Made by a program: the position numbers and the translations under genes. Below the pieces are notes generated by a model, which was not told the DNA's origin, did not search any database, and saw nothing but the letters and a program-made list of their open reading frames with translations. From NCBI RefSeq assembly GCF_002245215.1, contig NZ_NPMR01000002.1, positions 558,001 through 622,000 of the forward strand: 64,000 bases of DNA, given 5' to 3'. Origin of the DNA: Microbacterium sp. Yaish 1 (GTDB lineage: Bacteria > Actinomycetota > Actinomycetes > Actinomycetales > Microbacteriaceae). Each line of letters starts with the position of its first letter. The stretch's first letter is position 1. Shown in pieces: positions 27,300 to 35,415 of the stretch.

Positions 27300-27811
27300 C
27301 GGTCCTCCGAACGGCGGTGGCGATAGATGAGCGGCGAGACCACCCAGAGCGCGGCGATGAGGAACGCCAGCGCGCCCCCCGCTATCCAGGATGCCGCAGT
27401 GCTGACGACGACGTCGAACACGAAGACGACCACGCCCACCAGCAGGACCGACACCGTCACCAGCGCGAACAGCAGAGCCGTGTGGCCGAAGGCGACCACG
27501 GCGGGCTTGGCCCGGCGGCGGAACAGGCCCCGGTGGAGTGCGACCGGTGACAGGGCGACGATCGCGCTGAGGGCCGCCAGCACGACGAGGGTCAGATAGA
27601 ACACCCGCTGCGGCCCGTTGAGGTCGCGGAACGCGGGTTGGAAGGCGAGTGCCAGCAGAAAGCCGGTCAGGATCTGGGTGCCCGTCTGGAGCACGCGGAG
27701 TTCCTGCAGCAGCTCGTTCCAGTTCCGGTCGGCACGCTCATCCGCCGACTCGGCACGACCGTCGTCTGCGACGTCATCGCCTCGGTCGGCGACCGGGGTC
27801 GCGGGGCTCAT
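27296..27811 (-). CDS. DUF6328 family membrane protein
   Basis: 171 residues. A charged cytoplasmic N-terminus (about 1-30) precedes NWNELLQELRVLQTGTQILTGFLL, the family signature. Four membrane helices follow (about 40-60, 70-92, 108-130, 138-160), then a basic C-terminus. Function unknown. AGGAGG eight bases before the ATG is one of the strongest ribosome sites in the window. Co-transcribed with the amidase gene. Confidence 0.85.
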   Translation of the reverse strand: MSPATPVADRGDDVADDGRAESADERADRNWNELLQELRVLQTGTQILTGFLLALAFQPAFRDLNGPQRVFYLTLVVLAALSAIVALSPVALHRGLFRRRAKPAVVAFGHTALLFALVTVSVLLVGVVVFVFDVVVSTAASWIAGGALAFLIAALWVVSPLIYRHRRSEDR

Positions 27812-27903
27812 GCCGCTATCCTCCTCGCCCCGGACCGCGGAAGCCAACACCCGGATGCCATTCGAGTCACGACACGCCCGGGGATGCCTCGAAGCCGCCC
27901 CGA

Positions 27904-27933
27904 TTGGACGACCCCCTGAGCCCGTGCTAGTGT
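27904..27933 (+). promoter_or_regulatory. Promoter of the initiator tRNA
   Basis: TTGGAC (27904-27909) and TAGTGT (27928-27933) are separated by 18 bases. The -10 ends 12 bases before the mature tRNA. Confidence 0.55.
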
Positions 27934-27945
27934 TATCTCTTGTGC

Positions 27946-28019
27946 CGCGGGGTGGAGCAGCTCGGTAGCTCGCTGGGCTCATAACCCAGAGGTCGCAGGT
28001 TCAAATCCTGTCCCCGCAA
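27946..28019 (+). tRNA. Initiator tRNA-fMet (anticodon CAU)
   Basis: Initiator features are present: an unpaired C1/A72 at the acceptor end (CGCGGGG against CCCCGCA) and three G-C pairs at the base of the anticodon stem (CTGGG/CCCAG), with CTCATAA in the loop. CCA is not encoded. Confidence 0.97.
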
Positions 28020-28027
28020 CAAGAACA

Positions 28028-28057
28028 CGAAGGCCCCGTCGAGAGACGGGGCCTTCG
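28028..28057 (+). terminator. Hairpin terminator after tRNA-fMet
   Basis: A perfect 13-base stem, CGAAGGCCCCGTC, with a GAGA loop and its complement. The following T-run is short. Confidence 0.7.
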
Positions 28058-28112
28058 TTGCATGTAGCCGCGCCCGCCGGAAGCCAGCCGAGCCAGTCTC
28101 AGCGGCTCTTCG

Positions 28113-28580
28113 TCAGTCGGCCAGCATCGCGTCGCTCATGCTGTCGAGGAAGCGCGTGACCGTCGCGAGCTCTTCGGCGCTGAACGGACCCATCGCCTCC
28201 CGCATGCGCCGCAGGCGCGCGGCGAAATGGCGACCGAAATCCTGGCGCGACGACTCGGTCAGGGTGATGACCAGCGCGCGTCGGTCCTTCGGATGCGGCG
28301 CGCGCTCGATGAATCCTTCCTTCGCCAGGCGGTCGAGCATCTTCGTCGTGGACGCGCTCGATATGCCCAGATGGCGCGCGAGATCGTGCGGTTTCACCAG
28401 CTCGCCGCGCTGCTCTCGGATGCTGAGCATGCGCAGCGCCGAGAGGTCGGTGGCGTTCATGTCCATGTCGGAGCGGAGCCCCGTGTGCATGCGATCCATG
28501 GCGTCGCTGAACGCTCTCACGGCCTCCAGAGCCGATCGCTCTACACGATTTCTCGCGACCTCGGCATTCGGGTCAGCCAT
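28113..28580 (-). CDS. MarR-family regulator, likely controlling the carotenoid operon
   Basis: 155 residues with a MarR winged helix: LARHLGISSASTTKMLDRLAKEGFIERAPHPKDRRALVITLTESS spans the recognition helix and wing (about 67-110). It is divergent from crtE, the position of CrtR in Corynebacterium glutamicum. CrtR is a MarR-type repressor of the crt operon that responds to geranylgeranyl pyrophosphate. By analogy this protein would repress crtE onwards and its own gene. The 94-base gap holds a perfect GCTAG-N5-CTAGC inverted repeat. Confidence 0.88.
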   Translation of the reverse strand: MADPNAEVARNRVERSALEAVRAFSDAMDRMHTGLRSDMDMNATDLSALRMLSIREQRGELVKPHDLARHLGISSASTTKMLDRLAKEGFIERAPHPKDRRALVITLTESSRQDFGRHFAARLRRMREAMGPFSAEELATVTRFLDSMSDAMLAD

Positions 28581-28621
28581 GTGGACACCACCTCTCGAGC
28601 CTGGTTATCATCGGCTCAAAC

Positions 28622-28636
28622 GCTAGTTAAGCTAGC
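28622..28636. promoter_or_regulatory. Candidate MarR/CrtR operator
   Basis: GCTAGTTAAGCTAGC: perfect 5-base arms around a 5-base centre, midway between the divergent starts. The size suits a MarR dimer. Confidence 0.5.
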
Positions 28637-28674
28637 AAAAACGCCTCGCAAATGGCATATCCAGGACGGTGAAC

Positions 28675-29730
28675 GTGATCTCCTTGCCCGATGACAGCCG
28701 AGCCGCTGTCGATCGCGCGCTCGACGAGGTCCTCACCAGGCTCACGGAGCGAGCCATCCCACGGGGATCGTCGGCGCTGGCCCTGATTCGCGCCGCCTCG
28801 GCGGCGACATCCGGCGGCAAGCGCTTCCGCCCGGCCCTGGTCGTCGCGGCGTTCGACGCGTTCGGCGGGGACCGGCAGGCCGCACCCGGACTGTGGGATG
28901 TCGCGGCCGCGTTCGAACTGCTCCACAGCGCGTTCGTCATCCACGACGACCTGATCGACCGCGACATCGAGCGGCGCGGTGTTCCCAACGTCGGCGGGAC
29001 CTTCCGATCGCACGCCCGGTCCCTGGGAGTCAGCGCCGACGACGCCGAGCGGGTGGGCGATGCCGCGGCCGTCCTCGCCGGCGACATCCTCCTCTACGAG
29101 GCGGCCCGCCTCGTCGCGACGGCCGACGTCGCATCGGATCAGCGGGTACCCCTGTTCGACCTGCTCGACGACGCCGTGCTCGTGTCCGCGATCGGCGAGC
29201 TCGCCGATGTGGAGCAGGCGGTCGTGCCCACCGAGCCCGAGACCGCACAGCTGCTCAGCACGGCGCACGACAAGACCGCGGTCTACTCGTTCTGCGCTCC
29301 CCTCGCTGCAGGCGCCGTGCTCGCCGATGCCGACGGCGGCGATCGCGCCGTGCTGATGTCGGTCGGAGCAGACCTGGGCCTCGCCTTCCAGCTGGTGGAC
29401 GACCTGATCGGCACCTTCGGCGACGAGGCGCAGGCCGGCCGCGGCGCGGGCGCGGATCTTCGCGAGGCCAAGCGGACACCGCTGATCTCGTTCGCGCGCG
29501 AGTCGGCGTCGTGGCCTCAGGTGTCGTCGGCGCTCGCGATGGCGCCGACCGGACCCATCGCGGTGCAGGCGGCACAGCGCGAGCTCGACGCGAGCGGTGC
29601 CCGCGAGCAGCTCGTGACCCTCGTCGGCCAGACGCTCGCCTCGGTGCGGCGCCGGACGACCGAGCTGCCGCCCGCCGCACGCGCCCTCATCGAACAGCTC
29701 GCAGACGGCATCGAAGGACGGATCCCGTGA
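28675..29730 (+). CDS. crtE: Geranylgeranyl pyrophosphate synthase
   Basis: 351 residues. GGKRFRPALV, the first aspartate-rich motif in HDDLIDRD and the second in FQLVDDLIGTFGD define a trans-prenyl diphosphate synthase. It elongates FPP/IPP to GGPP, the C20 substrate of CrtB. AGGA lies eight bases before this GTG and only two bases before another GTG six bases upstream, so the downstream start is preferred. First gene of the carotenoid operon; the stop overlaps crtB (GTGA). Confidence 0.92.
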   Translation: MISLPDDSRAAVDRALDEVLTRLTERAIPRGSSALALIRAASAATSGGKRFRPALVVAAFDAFGGDRQAAPGLWDVAAAFELLHSAFVIHDDLIDRDIERRGVPNVGGTFRSHARSLGVSADDAERVGDAAAVLAGDILLYEAARLVATADVASDQRVPLFDLLDDAVLVSAIGELADVEQAVVPTEPETAQLLSTAHDKTAVYSFCAPLAAGAVLADADGGDRAVLMSVGADLGLAFQLVDDLIGTFGDEAQAGRGAGADLREAKRTPLISFARESASWPQVSSALAMAPTGPIAVQAAQRELDASGAREQLVTLVGQTLASVRRRTTELPPAARALIEQLADGIEGRIP

Positions 29731-30602
29731 ACACCGACCACTCGGCCATCGCGCTGTACGACCAGACGGCGCGTGACGCGGCGGCCGTGGTCATCTCGGC
29801 CTATTCGACCTCATTCGGTCTCGCGGCCCGCCTGCTGGGTCCGCGCGTGCGCCCGCACGTCCGGAACATCTACGCACTGGTTCGGATCGCCGACGAGATC
29901 GTCGACGGCTCCGCCGAGCAGGCCGGCATGCCCGTATCGGCTCAGCGCCGCGTCCTCGACGCCCTCGAAGCGGAGACGCTCGTCGCCGTCGACGAAGGGT
30001 TCAGCGCCAACCTCATCGTCCACGCCTTCGCGTCGACGGCGCGGGAGTGCGGTATCGGTGCCGACCTCGTCCGGCCGTTCTTCGCGTCGATGCGCACCGA
30101 TCTCGAGGTGACGTCCCACGACGCGGGCTCGCACGACTCCTATGTCTACGGCTCGGCGGAGGTCGTCGGGCTGATGTGTCTGCAGACCTTCGTCAACGCC
30201 GGCGGTTCGCACCCGCGTCCCGCCGACCCCGCTCTCGTCGACGGCGCACGCCGCCTCGGCGCCGCTTTCCAGGACGTGAACTTCTTGCGCGATCTCCCCC
30301 ACGACGTCGGATCCCTCGGACGCGACTACCTCGGCGTCGACGGCGCCGACGGAACGTCGTCGCGCGTCGAGGTACTCGACCGCATCGACGCCGATCTCGA
30401 CGCGGCGGGGGCCATCATCCCCCTCCTGCCGGCCGACTGCCGCCGGGCGGTGACCGCGGCTCATGACCTCTTCACCGCGCTCTCTCGCCGCCTGCGGCGT
30501 GCCGGTGACACCGACCAGCGGGTCCGCGTGCCCAACACCGTCAAGCTCGGGCTCGCGGCCCGCGCGACGGTGGGCGCCGCTCCCCTGCGGGCCGGCGCAT
30601 GA
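29727..30602 (+). CDS. crtB: Phytoene synthase
   Basis: 291 residues. YSTSFGLAARLL, the aspartate motif in RIADEIVDG and the second in AFQDVNFLRDLPHD are the squalene/phytoene synthase signatures. It condenses two GGPP to phytoene (C40). The GTG start overlaps the crtE stop and has GAAGGA eight bases upstream; the stop overlaps the crtI ATG (ATGA). Confidence 0.94.
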   Translation: MNTDHSAIALYDQTARDAAAVVISAYSTSFGLAARLLGPRVRPHVRNIYALVRIADEIVDGSAEQAGMPVSAQRRVLDALEAETLVAVDEGFSANLIVHAFASTARECGIGADLVRPFFASMRTDLEVTSHDAGSHDSYVYGSAEVVGLMCLQTFVNAGGSHPRPADPALVDGARRLGAAFQDVNFLRDLPHDVGSLGRDYLGVDGADGTSSRVEVLDRIDADLDAAGAIIPLLPADCRRAVTAAHDLFTALSRRLRRAGDTDQRVRVPNTVKLGLAARATVGAAPLRAGA

Positions 30603-32194
30603 GCCGGGCACGTGCGCACGAGGCCGCCCCGGGATCGCGCGCCGTCGTGATCGGCGGCGGCATCGCCGGGCTCTCCACGGCCGCCCTCCTGGCCCACGAG
30701 GGATACGCCGTGACCGTCATCGAGGCTCGGGACGAGACGGGAGGGCGCGCGGGCTCGTGGGAGCGCGATGGATTCCGATTCGACACCGGCCCGAGCTGGT
30801 ACCTCATGCCAGAGGTCTTCGACCACTTCTTCGCGCTCCTCGGGACGAGCGCTGCGGCCGAGCTCGATCTGGCGCCTCTCGTGCCGGCCTACCGCGTTTA
30901 CGCCGAGCCGGAGGGCGATGGCGTCGGCGAGCACATCGACGTCGTGTCAGGACGTGCCGAGGCGACCGCACTGTTCGAGAGCCGCGAGCCGGGGGCGGGG
31001 GCGCGGCTAGACGAGTACCTCGATTCCGCCGCCGACGCCTACGATCTGGCCGTATCGAAGTTCCTGTACGACACCTACGCCACCTCGGAGGGTCTCCGCG
31101 ACCCCGACATCCTCAAGCGGGTGCCGACGCTCGCGCCGCTGCTGACCCGGTCGCTCAACCGCTTCGTCGAGCGCCGGTTCGACGACCCGATGCTCCGCCA
31201 GGTGCTCGGCTATCCGGCGGTCTTCCTCGGCTCGTCGCCGTATGACGTGCCGAGCCTGTACCACCTGATGAGCCACCTCGATCTCGATGACGCGGTGCTC
31301 TACCCGCGCGGCGGCTTCACGGAGATCATCGCGGCCATCGAACGTCTCGCCCGCGAGCGTGGCGTCGAGGTGCGCACGGGTACCCCGGTGGCCCAGATCC
31401 TCACCGCGGACGACGGCTCGGCGACCGGCGTCCGTCTCGCCGACACGACGGAGATCCCGGCCGACATCGTCGTCTCGACCGCCGACCTGCACCACACCGA
31501 GACCGTGCTGCTGCCGCCCGACCGGCAGTCCTACCCGGAGCGCTGGTGGCGCAAGCGCACTCCGAGCTTCGGTGCGCTCCTGATCCTCCTCGGAGTCGAG
31601 GGCGAGATCTCGGAGCTGCCGCACCACACGCTGCTGTTCACGCGCGGCTGGCGCGAGAACTTCGACGCGATCTCGGGCCGTGACACCCACATCCCCGATC
31701 CCGCGTCGCTGTACGTGTGCCGACCGAGTGCGACGGACGACACGGTGGCACCGGAGGGCTCGGAGAACCTGTTCGTCCTGGTCCCGATCCCCGCAGACCC
31801 GGAGCTAGGGCACGGGGGCGTGGACGGCCGTGGCGATCCCGCGATCGAGGCCGCCGCCGACCGCGCGATCGCCCAGATCGCGCAGTGGACGGGCGTGACC
31901 GACCTCGCCTCGCGCGTGACGGTCCGACGCACGATCGCTCCCGCCGACTTCGCCCGCGATCTCGGGGCGTGGCGCGGCAATTCCCTGGGTCTCGCTCACA
32001 CCCTCGGGCAGAGCGCGCTCTTCCGTCCCGGCAACGCCTCGAAGAAGGTACCCGGTCTGTACTACGCCGGCAGCTCCGTGCTGCCGGGGATCGGGCTGCC
32101 GATGTGCCTCATCTCGGCGGAGCTGGTGGTCAAGCGCCTGCGCGGCGACACGAGCGCCGGACCGCTTCCCGAGCCCGCGACACCCGCCGGTTGA
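30599..32194 (+). CDS. crtI: Phytoene desaturase
   Basis: 531 residues. The N-terminal FAD-binding VIGGGIAGLSTAALLAHEG, the DTGPSWYLMPEVFDHFF substrate region and the C-terminal LYYAGSSVLPGIGLPMCLISAELV (partly quoted signature of CrtI) are complete. It introduces four double bonds to give lycopene, using FAD at the membrane surface. ATGA overlap with crtB; three bases separate it from the cyclase gene. Confidence 0.95.
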   Translation: MSRARAHEAAPGSRAVVIGGGIAGLSTAALLAHEGYAVTVIEARDETGGRAGSWERDGFRFDTGPSWYLMPEVFDHFFALLGTSAAAELDLAPLVPAYRVYAEPEGDGVGEHIDVVSGRAEATALFESREPGAGARLDEYLDSAADAYDLAVSKFLYDTYATSEGLRDPDILKRVPTLAPLLTRSLNRFVERRFDDPMLRQVLGYPAVFLGSSPYDVPSLYHLMSHLDLDDAVLYPRGGFTEIIAAIERLARERGVEVRTGTPVAQILTADDGSATGVRLADTTEIPADIVVSTADLHHTETVLLPPDRQSYPERWWRKRTPSFGALLILLGVEGEISELPHHTLLFTRGWRENFDAISGRDTHIPDPASLYVCRPSATDDTVAPEGSENLFVLVPIPADPELGHGGVDGRGDPAIEAAADRAIAQIAQWTGVTDLASRVTVRRTIAPADFARDLGAWRGNSLGLAHTLGQSALFRPGNASKKVPGLYYAGSSVLPGIGLPMCLISAELVVKRLRGDTSAGPLPEPATPAG

Positions 32195-32197
32195 GCG

Positions 32198-32545
32198 GTG
32201 CCGGGCTCGTACCTGATCGCCCTGCTCGTGTCGCTCTGCGGCGTCGGGCTGCTCGACCGGCGGTTCCGGCTCGCATTCTGGCGCGACCGACGACGGACGA
32301 TCATCGCCGCGTTGCTGGGGACGGTGTTCTTCCTGATCTGGGATGCCGTGGGCATCGCCACGGGCGTGTTCGTCAAGGGCACCGGCGGATCGCTGCTCGG
32401 CATCGACCTCGCGCCGCATCTCCCGCTCGAAGAACCCGTCTTCCTGCTGTTCCTCAGCTACCTGGCTCTCGTCGCGTACGGCGGAGCCCGGCGGTGGCGG
32501 GAGCGCCCGGGGCGCGGCAGACGGCGAACGGATGCCGCCCCGTGA
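32198..32545 (+). CDS. crtYe: Lycopene cyclase half-subunit, CrtYe-like
   Basis: 115 residues with three membrane helices and the cyclase motif HLPLEEPVF. It belongs to the heterodimeric lycopene cyclase family. Together with the next gene it forms one cyclase, as in decaprenoxanthin (CrtYe/CrtYf) or sarcinaxanthin (CrtYg/CrtYh) clusters; epsilon or gamma ring type cannot be told from sequence. GTG start three bases after crtI; its stop overlaps the next start (GTGA). Confidence 0.85.
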   Translation: MPGSYLIALLVSLCGVGLLDRRFRLAFWRDRRRTIIAALLGTVFFLIWDAVGIATGVFVKGTGGSLLGIDLAPHLPLEEPVFLLFLSYLALVAYGGARRWRERPGRGRRRTDAAP

Positions 32546-32844
32546 CCTACGCCCTCATCGTCATCCCCTTCGTCGTCGTGACCGTCGTCGTGACCGCACT
32601 GTCGGCCCGCCGCCCGCGCTTCCCCGCACGCATGGCCTGGTCCGCGGCTGCCGCGGTCGTGCTCATCCTGCTGACGGCCGTGTTCGATAACGTGATGATC
32701 GCCGCCGGCTTGTTCACCTACCCGGAGGAGCACCTCAGCGGCATCCGGATCGGTCTCGCACCGCTCGAGGACTTCGCATATCCGCTGTGCGCGGCCTTCC
32801 TGGTGCCGGCCATCGCGACCCTCTTGGAGAAGCCCGACCGATGA
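32542..32844 (+). CDS. crtYf: Lycopene cyclase half-subunit, CrtYf-like
   Basis: 100 residues, three membrane helices (about 3-20, 32-52, 76-95) and the partner motif LAPLEDFAYP, the PLE(E/D) variant of the second subunit. It pairs with the preceding protein. Translation is coupled on both sides (GTGA with the first subunit, ATGA with the elongase). Confidence 0.85.
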   Translation: MTYALIVIPFVVVTVVVTALSARRPRFPARMAWSAAAAVVLILLTAVFDNVMIAAGLFTYPEEHLSGIRIGLAPLEDFAYPLCAAFLVPAIATLLEKPDR

Positions 32845-33716
32845 CCGCCACCGCGCTCGCACGCCAGCTCCTCCTCGCCTCGCGTCCGGTGAGCTGGATC
32901 AACACGGCGTACCCGTTCGCCGCGGCCTACCTGCTCACGACACGCCAGATCGACGCGACGCTGGTCATCGGCACGCTCTTCTTCCTCATTCCCTACAACC
33001 TCGCGATGTACGGCATCAACGACGTCTTCGACTACGAGTCCGACCTGCGGAACCCGCGCAAGGGCGGCGCGCACGGCGCGATCCTGGATCGCAGCGTGCA
33101 TCGGGCGACGTTGTGGGCCGCGGGTCTGTCGTGCCTGCCCTTCGTCGCCTACCTCGTCGCGGTCGGTTCGCCGCTGTCGTGGCTCGTGCTGGCTGCGAGC
33201 CTCCTCTTCGTCGTCTTCTACAGCGCTCCCCCGCTGCGTCTGAAGGAGCGGCCGTTCGCCGACTCGATCACCAGCAGCATCCACTTCTTCTCCCCGGCGG
33301 CGTACGGGCTCGTGCTGTCAGGGGCCACCTGGACCTGGCAGCTCGCCGTCATCCTGCTGGCGTTCGCCGCGTGGGGCATCGCGTCGCACGCCTTCGGCGC
33401 GGTCCAGGACGTCGGTGCCGACCGAGAGGCGGGCATCGCCTCCATCGCGACCGTGCGCGGCGCCCGGTGGACCGTGCGGTTCGCCCTGGCCTGCTACGCC
33501 CTGGCCGGCGCGCTCATGCTCGCGACGACGTGGCCGGGGCCGCTCGCGGCGCTGGTGGCGGTCCCGTATCTCGTCACGCTGTGGCCGTTCCGGAACATCA
33601 CCGACGACACGTGCGAGCGCGCGACCGCGGGCTGGGACCGCTTCCTCTGGCTCAACCAGCTCGGAGGGTTCCTCGTGACGCTGCTGCTCGTCTGGTGGTG
33701 GCTGATCACGTCGTGA
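32841..33716 (+). CDS. crtEb: UbiA-family lycopene elongase, CrtEb-like
   Basis: 291 residues with about eight membrane helices. The two UbiA aspartate motifs are present: NDVFDYESD and DVGADREAG. In this operon position UbiA prenyltransferases add C5 units to both ends of lycopene, giving the C50 flavuxanthin-type intermediate that the heterodimeric cyclase closes. Last gene of the operon. It converges on the MBL-Rieske gene without an obvious terminator hairpin. Confidence 0.88.
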   Translation: MTATALARQLLLASRPVSWINTAYPFAAAYLLTTRQIDATLVIGTLFFLIPYNLAMYGINDVFDYESDLRNPRKGGAHGAILDRSVHRATLWAAGLSCLPFVAYLVAVGSPLSWLVLAASLLFVVFYSAPPLRLKERPFADSITSSIHFFSPAAYGLVLSGATWTWQLAVILLAFAAWGIASHAFGAVQDVGADREAGIASIATVRGARWTVRFALACYALAGALMLATTWPGPLAALVAVPYLVTLWPFRNITDDTCERATAGWDRFLWLNQLGGFLVTLLLVWWWLITS

Positions 33717-33746
33717 TCGGCCACCACCCGTTCCGCGTCGACGAGA

Positions 33747-35315
33747 TCAGGCGGCGGGGTTGGTCGCGTTCGCGGTCTCGATGATGCGGCTCGCGCGGAT
33801 CGGGTGACCCTGGGTGGTCAGGCAGCGCCCGGTCGCGAGGTCCCACTTCCAGTCGTGCAGCGAGCAGGTGAGCACACCGTCCTCGATCTTGCCCGTCTTC
33901 GTGAGGTCTGCCCGCAGGTGCGGGCACCGCCGCTGCACGGTCCAGTCGCCGAGTTCGGCATCCTCGGTCTGATCCGACTGCTCGGCGTACCAGTTCTCGA
34001 CGTACTCGATGCGGTCGCGCGACAGGCACTTGAGGAAGGTGGTCAGGAACTCGTTGAACTTGCCGCTGCGGCCGACCTCGAACTGCATCGAGAGGAAGAT
34101 CGAGTTCGACCAGTCGATCTCGTGGTCGCGGATGTTCGTCGAGACGAGGTCGGCGGGGATCGTGTACCAGTAGATGCACTCCTCCCCCGCGTACTCGCGC
34201 ACCTTCGCCTTCGGGAAATCGACCACCATGTCCAGGTCGCCGATGCGGAAGCGCACCATGCCGCCGACGCCGTTGCGGATGGTCCGGGCACGCCGCAGGA
34301 GCGGCTCCCACCACTGCTTGATCGCGGCCAGCATCTCCTCCGGCGGCAGGATCGGGGCGCGGCGCTCGATCTCGGCGCGGATCTCGTCCTGGCGGCTGTC
34401 GCGCTGCTCGGCGAGGTAGTTCCACTTGTCCGAGAAGATGCGCTCGATCTCGGCATCCGTATAGAGCGTCTGCGTGACCTCGAGGGCGCCGTCGTTCAGA
34501 TCGACCTGCGTCCCGGGGAGGAACAGGTATCCCTTCTGGTCGGGTCGTTCTTCGGCCATGTGGGCCAGGAACTGAGCCTGGTCGGTGAAGATCGAGTCGT
34601 TCTGCTCGCCCCAGCCGTTGTACCGGAAGAGTTCCTCGCGCAGGAACATCGGCGGCCCGGCCATCGGGAAGACGTGAGGCGCGTCGACCTTGTCGATGTA
34701 GTACATGGCGCGCTTGTTCTGCGCATCGCGCTTGAGCTGGGCGAAGTTCTGCTTGGCGTCCTGCGGCAGGTCGTAGACCATCGGCCACCAGATGGCGCCC
34801 GACACCTGCGTGAAGTACGCGTCGGGCTTTCCGAACGACATCAGCTTCTCGAGGTCGAGCGGGTGCGAGTCGTTCTGGTTCAGCACCGACCCCGTGCCGT
34901 CGTCGACCGAGAGCGACGAGTCGCCGATCGGTCCGTCGCTCGGCGCCCGCAGCGGTGTGACCATGAGCTTCAGGTCGCCGAACTCCAGGGGCACGCCCGC
35001 CTGCGTATAGATGATGTTGTCGTACCCCAGCTCACGCAGATCGCGTTCGAGATCGTCAGTCGGGTACTCCGGCAGAAGCACGCGGATATCGGTGGGAACG
35101 TGTGCGCGCAGCAGCGCCGGGTCGAAGTGGTCGCGGTGCCGGTGCGAGATGTACAGGAAGTCGGCGCGGCCGAAGCGTTCCCAGTCGAGCCCGCGGTTGT
35201 CGGGGAACGGGAACCACGACCCGAAGAAGCTCGGTCCGACGACCGGGTCGCAGAGGATGCTGCCCCCTGCCGTTTCGATGAACATTCCGGCGTGTCCCAG
35301 GCCTGTGATGCGCAT
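33747..35315 (-). CDS. Metallo-beta-lactamase-fold protein with C-terminal Rieske domain
   Basis: 522 residues. The N-terminal MBL fold has SHRHRDHFD (H58, H60, D62, H63), the dinuclear metal signature, within about residues 1-240. The middle (about 240-450) has no motif I recognise. The last 75 residues are a Rieske [2Fe-2S] domain with C464-P-H466 and C484-S-L-H487. CMP-Neu5Ac hydroxylases combine the same two folds but in the reverse order. A redox-linked hydrolase or oxygenase role is possible; the substrate is unknown. AGGAGG eight bases before the ATG fixes the start. Monocistronic. Confidence 0.85.
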   Translation of the reverse strand: MRITGLGHAGMFIETAGGSILCDPVVGPSFFGSWFPFPDNRGLDWERFGRADFLYISHRHRDHFDPALLRAHVPTDIRVLLPEYPTDDLERDLRELGYDNIIYTQAGVPLEFGDLKLMVTPLRAPSDGPIGDSSLSVDDGTGSVLNQNDSHPLDLEKLMSFGKPDAYFTQVSGAIWWPMVYDLPQDAKQNFAQLKRDAQNKRAMYYIDKVDAPHVFPMAGPPMFLREELFRYNGWGEQNDSIFTDQAQFLAHMAEERPDQKGYLFLPGTQVDLNDGALEVTQTLYTDAEIERIFSDKWNYLAEQRDSRQDEIRAEIERRAPILPPEEMLAAIKQWWEPLLRRARTIRNGVGGMVRFRIGDLDMVVDFPKAKVREYAGEECIYWYTIPADLVSTNIRDHEIDWSNSIFLSMQFEVGRSGKFNEFLTTFLKCLSRDRIEYVENWYAEQSDQTEDAELGDWTVQRRCPHLRADLTKTGKIEDGVLTCSLHDWKWDLATGRCLTTQGHPIRASRIIETANATNPAA

Positions 35316-35415
35316 GACGATGACCTCCTGTTGCGACTGGTCGAGTCTACGTGAGGCCCCGACGGAGGCCGGTCGCGGGGCACCGTGTCATTCCCCGGGG
35401 GCGGATGCCGTCGAG

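Noticed and set aside
28669..28674. Earlier GTG start for crtE
   Set aside because: It lies two bases from the AGGA ribosome site, whereas the GTG six bases later has the usual spacing.
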